From NCBI GenBank assembly GCA_021730855.1, contig JAKFYM010000236.1:1-5644 (forward strand): DNA of 5,644 nucleotides, read 5' to 3'. Under the pieces are notes generated by a model. That model did not search any database. It saw nothing but the letters and a program-made list of their open reading frames with translations, and was not told the DNA's origin. The stretch's first letter is position 1, and every line of letters starts with the position of its first letter. This DNA comes from Bdellovibrionales bacterium. GTDB taxonomy: Bacteria; Bdellovibrionota; UBA1018; CAIPTA01. Positions 1 to 5,100 of this stretch are shown here, piece after piece. A program made the position numbers and the translations under genes.

Positions 1-136
1 CTCGGCCATCGAGGCCCAGGCCCTGCTCGCGCAGATGTCGCAGACCGATTTTTCCGGCCACTGCCCGCATGGACGCCCCACCACCGTGCGCCTGCGCTGG
101 CCCGAGATCGAGCGCCTCTTCAAGAGAATCAACTGA
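1..136 (+). CDS. mutL: DNA mismatch repair protein MutL, C-terminal end (5' truncated by window)
   Basis: Reading in the frame that begins at base 2 gives 44 residues ending at the TGA at 134-136. They include the motif CPHGRPT followed by an amphipathic stretch and FKR near the C-terminus. CPHGRP and the terminal FxR are two of the conserved motifs of the MutL C-terminal dimerisation/endonuclease domain, where the Cys and His help form the metal site. The DQHA motif that would confirm nicking activity lies upstream of the window. MutL couples MutS mismatch recognition to strand incision or removal. The stop shares one base with the ATG of miaA (ATGA), a neighbour pairing common in bacteria that supports both assignments. 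The gene is partial only because the window starts inside it. Confidence 0.9.
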   Translation, partial: SAIEAQALLAQMSQTDFSGHCPHGRPTTVRLRWPEIERLFKRIN

Positions 137-1071
137 TGCCCCTGCTCGTGATCGCCGGCCCCACGGCCAGTGGGAAAAGCAAACTAGCCCTGGAGCTCGC
201 CGCCCAGCTCGCGCAGCAAGGCCACAAACCCGAGATCCTCTGCGCCGATTCCATCACCGTCTATAGGGGCTTCACGATCGGCGCCGCCAAGCCCAGCGCC
301 GAAGACCAGGCGCGCTTCCCGCACCATCTTCTGGATCTTGCCGATCCACAGGAAGTATTTACCGCCGGGGATTTTGTGCGCCATGCGCTGCCGCTCACCC
401 AAGCTCTCCTAAATAAAAACCACACTCCCATTCTCGTGGGCGGCACCGGCTTCTACCTCCGCGCTCTCCTGAAAGGCATGGCCTCCGACGAGGAGGAAGA
501 TCCCGCGCGCGCGCTGCAGGTCCGCAAAAAACTCGAAGCCCGCGCCGCCGCCGAGGGCTGGCAGTCCTTGCACCAGGAGCTGCTGCAAAAGGATCCAGGC
601 TCCGCTCCCGTCATCCACGCGAACGACCACTACCGCATCCTACGCGGCCTGCAGGCAATGGAGCTCAGTGGCCGCCCCTGGAGTGAGCTCAATCGCGCCG
701 CCCGCGCCGCGCCCCCGCGTTTTCCAGGCGCCAGATATTTTTGCCTGCGTTGGGAGAAAGAAGATTTGCAAAAACGCGTGGAAGCTCGTACCCAAACCAT
801 GCTCGACCACGGCCTCGTGGAGGAAGTCCAGGGCCTGTTGCAGACAGGTGTTCCATCTTCCGCAAAACCCATGCAAAGCGTGGGCTATAAAGAATGCCTC
901 GCCTATCTCGAGGGAGCGATCTCCCGCGAAGGCCTTGCTCCCGAGATCGCGCGGGCCACGATGAAGCTAGTGAAATCCCAGCTCACTTGGTTCCGCGGGG
1001 AAAAAGACGTGGAGTGGATTGCCCCCGATTTTTTGCCACACATCCTCCACGCCCTAGCAAATCCCACCTAG
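136..1071 (+). CDS. miaA: tRNA dimethylallyltransferase (tRNA A37 isopentenyltransferase) MiaA
   Basis: MiaA transfers a dimethylallyl group from DMAPP to N6 of A37 in tRNAs reading UNN codons, in the cytoplasm. The 311 residues match the family's usual length. Visible motifs, in order: P-loop GPTASGKS at residues 8-15; ADSITVYRG with D38, matching the catalytic Asp (E. coli D42); IGAAKP at 48-53; FPHHLLD at 61-67; LVGGTGFYL at 100-108, with T104 matching E. coli T101; an inserted swap-like region at about 115-200 with HANDHYRILRGLQ; R218 in the segment before ML..GL; VGYKE..AYLEG at 249-260; and QLTWFRG at 282-288. Two arginines usually seen in the last helix (TRxxAKRQ) are replaced here (TMKLVKSQ). 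The start overlaps the mutL stop by one base, consistent with translational coupling; only a weak purine-rich AAGAGA lies upstream. Confidence 0.96.
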   Translation: MPLLVIAGPTASGKSKLALELAAQLAQQGHKPEILCADSITVYRGFTIGAAKPSAEDQARFPHHLLDLADPQEVFTAGDFVRHALPLTQALLNKNHTPILVGGTGFYLRALLKGMASDEEEDPARALQVRKKLEARAAAEGWQSLHQELLQKDPGSAPVIHANDHYRILRGLQAMELSGRPWSELNRAARAAPPRFPGARYFCLRWEKEDLQKRVEARTQTMLDHGLVEEVQGLLQTGVPSSAKPMQSVGYKECLAYLEGAISREGLAPEIARATMKLVKSQLTWFRGEKDVEWIAPDFLPHILHALANPT

Positions 1072-1092
1072 CGCGCTCGGCTTTTCTGGCTT

Positions 1093-1959
1093 ATGATGCC
1101 AGCCATGGAAGATAGAGAAATCAAGATCATCATCATCTCCGATGGCACCGGCGAGACGGCCGCCATGATGGCTAAGGCGGCTGTAGTACAGTTCTCCGAA
1201 CGAGAAATTTCCTACACTCGTTACAAAAACATCCGCACCCAAGTGCAGATCGACGCGATCTTCCAAGATGCGGTGCCCCGGCATGATCTTGTGGTGTACA
1301 CCCTCGTGTCGGCGGAGCTGCGCACCTTCACCCAGGAAATGGCCTTGCGCTATGGTGTGCCGGCCATCGACCTACTTGGACCTCTCCTCAATTCCCTGGC
1401 CGCCTTTTTTGAGTCGCAGCCCATCTCGCAGCCCGGCCTCACGCATAGCGTGAACGAACAATATTTCAAGCGCATTGCTGCCATGGAATACACCATCCAG
1501 CATGACGACGGCAAAATGCTCGAGGGCCTGAAAGAAGCCGATATCGTGATTCTCGGAATCTCTCGCACCTCCAAGACCCCGCTCTCGATGTACCTCTCGA
1601 TGCAGGGCTATAAGGTTTGCAATATACCTATCGTACGCGGCATTCCCATGCCGGCGGAAGTAAGCAAGGTGGACCCAAACAAAATCATCTGCCTCACGAT
1701 CCAGGCCGAAGTCCTGCACACCATTCGCAAGGCCCGGCTCGATCGTCTCGGCAAGGACCCGCGCGACCACACCAACGAGAGCTACGCCAGCATGGAGCAC
1801 GTGGTGGCCGACATCGAATACGCCACGGACATCTTCCGTCAGAATCGCAAATGGCCCATCTTTGACGTATCGGGAAAGGCCCTCGAGGAGACGGCCGCCG
1901 AAGTCATCCGCATCGTGAGCGCGCGCAAAAAAATTGCGGCTCGTCAGGAAAATGACTAA
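1093..1959 (+). CDS. PEP synthase / pyruvate, phosphate dikinase regulatory protein (DUF299 bifunctional kinase-pyrophosphorylase)
   Basis: This family phosphorylates (using ADP) and dephosphorylates (using Pi, giving PPi) a threonine next to the catalytic histidine of PEP synthase or pyruvate phosphate dikinase, switching the PEP/pyruvate step off and on. Family signatures: ISDGTGETA near the N-terminus (residues 15-23), PGLTH..NEQYFKRIAAMEY at 114-133 followed by HDDGK, the P-loop-like GISRTSKTPLSMYL at 155-168, and GYKV.NIPIV at 172-181. The 288-residue length fits. Whether it serves PEP synthase or PPDK cannot be decided, because neither target gene is in the window. The start is uncertain: in-frame ATGs lie at 1093, 1096 and 1105 and none has a good Shine-Dalgarno. 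The ATG at 1105 (MEDREIKI) resembles family N-termini best. The 3' end overlaps the next gene by 8 bases. Confidence 0.93.
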   Translation: MMPAMEDREIKIIIISDGTGETAAMMAKAAVVQFSEREISYTRYKNIRTQVQIDAIFQDAVPRHDLVVYTLVSAELRTFTQEMALRYGVPAIDLLGPLLNSLAAFFESQPISQPGLTHSVNEQYFKRIAAMEYTIQHDDGKMLEGLKEADIVILGISRTSKTPLSMYLSMQGYKVCNIPIVRGIPMPAEVSKVDPNKIICLTIQAEVLHTIRKARLDRLGKDPRDHTNESYASMEHVVADIEYATDIFRQNRKWPIFDVSGKALEETAAEVIRIVSARKKIAARQEND

Positions 1960-2275
1960 ACGCCGCTCGCCGGATCGTCCCGTGGTGATCTTGGGCAAAA
2001 TCGTTTTCGAATTCTTCAACAATGAAGACGAAGATTTCAAGACCCGCACGCTGCGCTCGCTCGCCAAAGAAGCGCGCAAGGAATTCAATATTTCCTGTTT
2101 GCCCGTGGAAGAATTCCTCGTGGAAAATCCCGAGCGTGGCGCCCTAGTGCTCGCCCTCTGCGCCGCCAATCATGAACAAGCCAAGAATGTGCAAGACAAG
2201 GTGCTTGCCTATTTTGACGCCAAAGCCCCGGCCCGTATCCTGCTCGACGAGTTTGACGAAGCGGAAATCACATAG
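1952..2275 (+). CDS. Small DUF503/YlxP-like protein
   Basis: This encodes 107 residues with an alternating strand-helix-strand-helix look. An N-terminal strand (VVILGKIVFEF, 11-21) is followed by a helix resembling the DUF503 core 'SLKxKRxxLxxL' (FKTRTLRSLAKEARKEF, 29-45), then NISCLPVEEF, a hydrophobic strand ALVLALCA (64-71), a helix HEQAKNVQDKVLAYFD (74-89), and a final strand ILLDEFDEAEI. Order and spacing match DUF503, a one-domain ferredoxin-like family with no settled biochemical role; in Firmicutes the member YlxP sits near nusA-infB-rbfA and has been linked to ribosome or translation functions. The match is by eye and the similarity is remote. The ATG at 1952 is chosen over the TTG at 1934; it overlaps the kinase stop by 8 bases, and AGGAA at 1946-1950 is closer than optimal, so re-initiation after the upstream gene is likely. 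Confidence 0.62.
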   Translation: MTKRRSPDRPVVILGKIVFEFFNNEDEDFKTRTLRSLAKEARKEFNISCLPVEEFLVENPERGALVLALCAANHEQAKNVQDKVLAYFDAKAPARILLDEFDEAEIT

Positions 2276-2310
2276 ATTTACACCACGCATCTAAGGTAGA
2301 CTTTGGGCCT

Positions 2311-2316
2311 AGGAGA
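2311..2316 (+). promoter_or_regulatory. Shine-Dalgarno of rocD, decides the start
   Basis: AGGAGA lies 7 bases before the ATG at 2324. It is the strongest ribosome binding site in the window. It favours that ATG over the in-frame TTG at 2303, which would add seven non-conserved residues and has no site of its own. Confidence 0.85.
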
Positions 2317-2323
2317 ATCCCCT

Positions 2324-3544
2324 ATGCAGATCAGCTCGGCCCAGGCGATGGCGCTGGAAGACAAATATGGTGCGCACAACTACCATCCCCTGCCCGTAGT
2401 TTTGCAAAAGGGCGAAGGTGTGTTTGTGTGGGACACCGAAGGCCAGCGCTACTACGATTTTCTCGCCGCCTACTCGGCCGTGAACCAAGGCCACTGCCAC
2501 CCGCGCATCGTGCGTGCGCTCCAAGAACAGGCCGGCCAACTCACCCTCACCTCGCGCGCGTTTTACAATGATAAACTAGGTCCATTTACCAAATTCATCA
2601 CCGAATATTTTGGCTACCAGCGTGTGCTGCCGATGAATACCGGCGTCGAGGGCGGTGAAACCGCCATCAAGCTCGCGCGCCGCTGGGGCTATGTGAAAAA
2701 AGGCATTCCCGACAAACAAGCCAAAGTCATTTTCGCCAAAGGGAATTTCTGGGGGCGCACCCTGGCCGCCATTTCCTCCTCCACCGATCCCTCCTCCTAT
2801 GCCGGCTTTGGCCCTTATATGCCCGGCTATGAGCTGATCGACTACAACGACCTCGCCGCCCTCGAGCGCGCCTGCCAAGACAAAACCGTGGCGGCCTTCA
2901 TGGTGGAGCCCATCCAGGGTGAGGCCGGAGTGGTGATCCCGAGCGAAGGCTACCTCAAGCGCGCCAAAGAGATTTGCGCCCAGCATAAGGTTTTGTTTAT
3001 CGCCGATGAAGTGCAAACTGGCCTCGGCCGCACCGGCAAGCTCCTCGCTTGCGACCACGAGGGCGTGCGCCCCGATATCGTGATTCTCGGCAAAGCCCTC
3101 TCCGGCGGTGTATTCCCCGTCTCGGCTGTGCTTTGTGACGACGAAATCATGCTCAACATCAAGCCCGGAGAGCATGGCTCCACCTATGGGGGCAACCCCC
3201 TCGCCTGTGTGGTGGCCACGGCGGCGCTCGAGGTGCTCAGGGACGAAAAACTTCCGGAAAATGCCGAACGCCTTGGCAAGCTCTTCCGCGAAGAAATGAA
3301 AAAACTCGCGCACGCCTGCGTGGCCGAAGTGCGCGGCAAGGGCCTGATGAACGCCATCGTGATCGACCCCAAAGGCCCAATCAAGGCCTGGGACGTCTGC
3401 CTCAAACTCAAAGAAAATGGCCTACTCGCTAAACCCACGCACGATCATATCATCCGTCTGGCTCCGCCCCTCGTGATCAACGAAAGCCAAATGCGCGAAG
3501 CCTGCGGTCTCATCCTACGCACCTTTGCTTCCTTGGAGAAATAA
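2324..3544 (+). CDS. rocD: Ornithine aminotransferase (ornithine--oxo-acid transaminase), PLP-dependent class III
   Basis: The enzyme converts L-ornithine plus 2-oxoglutarate to glutamate-5-semialdehyde and glutamate, a cytoplasmic PLP enzyme linking arginine/ornithine catabolism to proline and glutamate. Its 406 residues align along their length with remembered human OAT without large gaps. Equivalent residues are present at constant offset: Y20 (human Y55), Y50 (Y85), R145 (R180), E200 (E235), D228 (D263), the PLP lysine K257 in LGKALSGG (K292) and R378 (R413). The Y55/R180/E235 set is what separates OAT from acetylornithine and GABA aminotransferases, so the specificity call is firm. Other hallmarks are YGAHNYHPLPV, SAVNQGHCHP, NTGVEGGETA, FWGRTLAAISSSTDP, GEHGSTYGGNP and NGLLAKPTH. 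Its stop abuts the gpmA start, so the two are probably co-transcribed; the 48 bases upstream form the largest gap in the window. Confidence 0.95.
   Translation: MQISSAQAMALEDKYGAHNYHPLPVVLQKGEGVFVWDTEGQRYYDFLAAYSAVNQGHCHPRIVRALQEQAGQLTLTSRAFYNDKLGPFTKFITEYFGYQRVLPMNTGVEGGETAIKLARRWGYVKKGIPDKQAKVIFAKGNFWGRTLAAISSSTDPSSYAGFGPYMPGYELIDYNDLAALERACQDKTVAAFMVEPIQGEAGVVIPSEGYLKRAKEICAQHKVLFIADEVQTGLGRTGKLLACDHEGVRPDIVILGKALSGGVFPVSAVLCDDEIMLNIKPGEHGSTYGGNPLACVVATAALEVLRDEKLPENAERLGKLFREEMKKLAHACVAEVRGKGLMNAIVIDPKGPIKAWDVCLKLKENGLLAKPTHDHIIRLAPPLVINESQMREACGLILRTFASLEK
3535..3538 (+). promoter_or_regulatory. Shine-Dalgarno of gpmA
   Basis: GGAG lies 6 bases before the ATG at 3545, inside the last codons of rocD. 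It supports the start and translation from the same transcript as rocD. Confidence 0.75.
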
Positions 3545-4285
3545 ATGCACAAACTCATTCTCGTGAGACATGGCGAAAGCCTCTGGAATAAAGAAAATAG
3601 ATTTACCGGCTGGACGGACGTTGACCTCACCGAAAAGGGCCGCCAAGAAGCGAAAGAGGCAGCCCAGATGATCCGCAGCGCGGGCCTAAGCTTCAATTTC
3701 GCCTACACCTCGGTGCTCAAACGGGCGATCCGCACGCTCTCGATCATCCAGGATGAACTCGACCTCCTCTGGGTGCCGGTGGAGAAAGACTGGCGCCTCA
3801 ATGAGCGGCACTATGGCGCGCTCCAAGGGCTCAATAAGGCGGAGACCGCGGCCAAATACGGCGAAGAACAAGTGCATATCTGGAGGCGCAGCTATGAGGT
3901 GCTCCCGCCCCTTCTCGAGGAATCTGACGAGCGCCATCCGAGCCATGATCCGCGCTACCAGGGCGTGAAACAGCTTCCTGCCGGGGAAGCCCTCAAGCAC
4001 ACCGTGGCCCGTATGCTACCCTACTGGAATGAAATCATCGCACCCATAGTGCAATCCGGAAAAAAAGTCCTGATCGCGGCTCATGGCAATAGCCTGCGCG
4101 CCCTTGTCAAACACCTCGACCAGATGAGCGAAGAGGAAATCATGGGCCTCAATATCCCGACCGGCATTCCCATGGTGTACGAGCTCGACGAGAAACTAAA
4201 ACCCTTGCGCCGCTACTACCTTGGAGACCAGGCCAAGGCCGAAGCCGCCGCCGCCGCCGTGGCTAGCCAAGGAAAACGCGCGTGA
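3545..4285 (+). CDS. gpmA: 2,3-bisphosphoglycerate-dependent phosphoglycerate mutase GpmA
   Basis: GpmA interconverts 3- and 2-phosphoglycerate in glycolysis and gluconeogenesis through a phosphohistidine intermediate. The 246 residues carry the family fingerprint: VRHGES at 7-12 with phosphoacceptor H9, NRFTGWTDVDLTEKG at 18-32, TSVLKRAIRT with R60, LNERHYGALQGLNK with E87 (general acid/base), DPRYQ, PYWNE, AAHGNSLRALVKHLD with the second catalytic H180, and NIPTGIPMVYE. The presence of the ~25-residue insertion (about 105-140) and the C-terminal region beyond NIPTG distinguishes it from broad-specificity phosphatases of the same superfamily. The tail after YYLGD is alanine-rich and charged (AKAEAAAAAVASQGKRA), as in many GpmA proteins whose C-terminal tail closes over the active site. 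It starts immediately after the rocD stop and its own stop overlaps the next gene's GTG. Confidence 0.96.
   Translation: MHKLILVRHGESLWNKENRFTGWTDVDLTEKGRQEAKEAAQMIRSAGLSFNFAYTSVLKRAIRTLSIIQDELDLLWVPVEKDWRLNERHYGALQGLNKAETAAKYGEEQVHIWRRSYEVLPPLLEESDERHPSHDPRYQGVKQLPAGEALKHTVARMLPYWNEIIAPIVQSGKKVLIAAHGNSLRALVKHLDQMSEEEIMGLNIPTGIPMVYELDEKLKPLRRYYLGDQAKAEAAAAAVASQGKRA
4244..4258 (+). repeat. (GCC)5 trinucleotide tract in gpmA
   Basis: Five consecutive GCC codons encode alanines 234-238 in the C-terminal tail of GpmA. The tract is in frame, so slippage by whole units would only change the tail length. Confidence 0.8.
4269..4273 (+). promoter_or_regulatory. Shine-Dalgarno of the methyltransferase gene
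   Basis: AAGGA within the end of gpmA lies 8 bases before the GTG at 4282. It supports a GTG start that shares four bases (GTGA) with the gpmA stop region. Confidence 0.7.
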
Positions 4286-5100
4286 AAAACACAGAACGCC
4301 CGCACCTAAATAAAGATGAATTACGCTTCCACGGCTTCAACGCCTGCCTGGCCCTCTGGAACACCCGCCCAAAAGACGTGATCCGCGTCTACGTACTGCG
4401 TGAGCTGGCCGAGCAATTCTCCGAACTCCTCAGCTTCTGCGCCAAGCAGCGAAAAGCCTACCATCTCGTGGACGAGGGTGACCTCGAGCGCCTCACCGAT
4501 ACCGTGCACCACCAGGGCATCTGCATGGTGGCCAAGGCCAGGCGCCCGATCCGCGGCAAAGACCTCTTCCGTGAGCTCGGCAGCGGACGCACTCTCCTGC
4601 TCTACCTCGACGGTGTTTCCAATCCGCACAATCTCGGCGCCATCCTGCGCACGGCCGCGCACTTTGGCGTGCCCTACGTGGCGGGCCTCGAATCCGAGCT
4701 CCCGCGCCTCTCGCCCTCGGCGATTCGCACCGCGGAGGGTGCTGCCGAACACGTTTCGCTCGTGCTTGTCGAAGAGGCTGAAACATTTTTTGATCGTTTA
4801 AAGTCCATGGGCTTTCAGGTCTATACGTTCTCGGCCGCGGCTGAGTCCACCTCGCTCTACAGCACCCGGCTCGGGGAGAAATCGGTTTTTGTTTTTGGCG
4901 CCGAGGTGGAAGGGGTTTCCGGAATGATCAAGTCCCTCCAAGACATGGCCCTGCAGATCCCGGGCACGGGAGTGATGGAGAGCTTGAATGTGTCGGTGGC
5001 CGTGGGCGTGGCGATGAGTGAGTTCATGCGCCAAGGCCAAGAGCGAACCGTGCGTATGGTAAAAAAATCTGGAGATAAGCCGCGTGAGAACAAAGCTTAG
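4282..5100 (+). CDS. TrmH/SpoU-family (SPOUT) RNA 2'-O-methyltransferase, YfiF-like
   Basis: This encodes 272 residues with an N-terminal substrate-binding domain (about 14-86: FHGFNACLALWNTRP, IRVYVLRE, KAYHLVDEGDLERLT, VHHQGICMVAK) and a C-terminal SPOUT knot. Motif 1 is LDGVSNPHNLGAILRTAAHFG, with N117 and R123. Motif 2 is FVFGAEVEGV, with E208 and G211. Motif 3 is QIPGTGVMESLNVSVAVGVA (225-244). These are the SAM-binding and catalytic elements of RNA ribose 2'-O-methyltransferases. The N-terminal domain and the SNPHNLG, IRTAEGAAEHV and GTG stretches resemble E. coli YfiF more than RlmB or TrmH, so the substrate is not assigned; 23S rRNA or tRNA is possible. The SLN in motif 3 is the canonical form. 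The GTG start overlaps the gpmA stop, and the gene end overlaps the ATPase start by 17 bases, so coupled expression is likely. Confidence 0.9.
   Translation: MKNTERPHLNKDELRFHGFNACLALWNTRPKDVIRVYVLRELAEQFSELLSFCAKQRKAYHLVDEGDLERLTDTVHHQGICMVAKARRPIRGKDLFRELGSGRTLLLYLDGVSNPHNLGAILRTAAHFGVPYVAGLESELPRLSPSAIRTAEGAAEHVSLVLVEEAETFFDRLKSMGFQVYTFSAAAESTSLYSTRLGEKSVFVFGAEVEGVSGMIKSLQDMALQIPGTGVMESLNVSVAVGVAMSEFMRQGQERTVRMVKKSGDKPRENKA
5071..5074 (+). promoter_or_regulatory. Shine-Dalgarno of the P-type ATPase gene, decides the start
   Basis: GGAG lies 9 bases before the GTG at 5084, inside the 3' end of the methyltransferase gene. No in-frame ATG occurs before the actuator domain, so this GTG is the best start. 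Confidence 0.65.

Noticed and set aside
1072..1092. A possible terminator between miaA and the DUF299 kinase
   Set aside because: There is a short T run but no GC-rich stem before it; the nearby 5-base stem is too short and has no U tract after it.
1372..2169. A long open frame on the - strand (265 codons) opposite the DUF299 kinase and the DUF503-like gene
   Set aside because: The opposite strand encodes a clear family protein across most of this stretch. The antisense translation shows no family motif, and GC-rich codon use commonly creates such shadows.
2277..2302. A sigma70-like promoter TTTACA ... TAGACT
   Set aside because: The spacer is only 14 bases and the -10 matches 4 of 6, too weak to list as a feature.
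2308..2313. The palindrome CCTAGG just before the rocD Shine-Dalgarno
   Set aside because: It is six bases only, with no extended dyad or second copy, so it is not evidence for an operator.
1538..3090. A 19-base exact direct repeat (1538-1556 and 3072-3090)
   Set aside because: Both copies encode the same peptide DIVILG just before conserved loops in two unrelated proteins, with the same preferred codons. Chance plus codon bias explains it.
2576..3313. A 245-codon open frame on the - strand inside rocD
   Set aside because: It is fully antisense to a strongly conserved ornithine aminotransferase, and its translation is Gly/His/Ala-rich without recognisable motifs.
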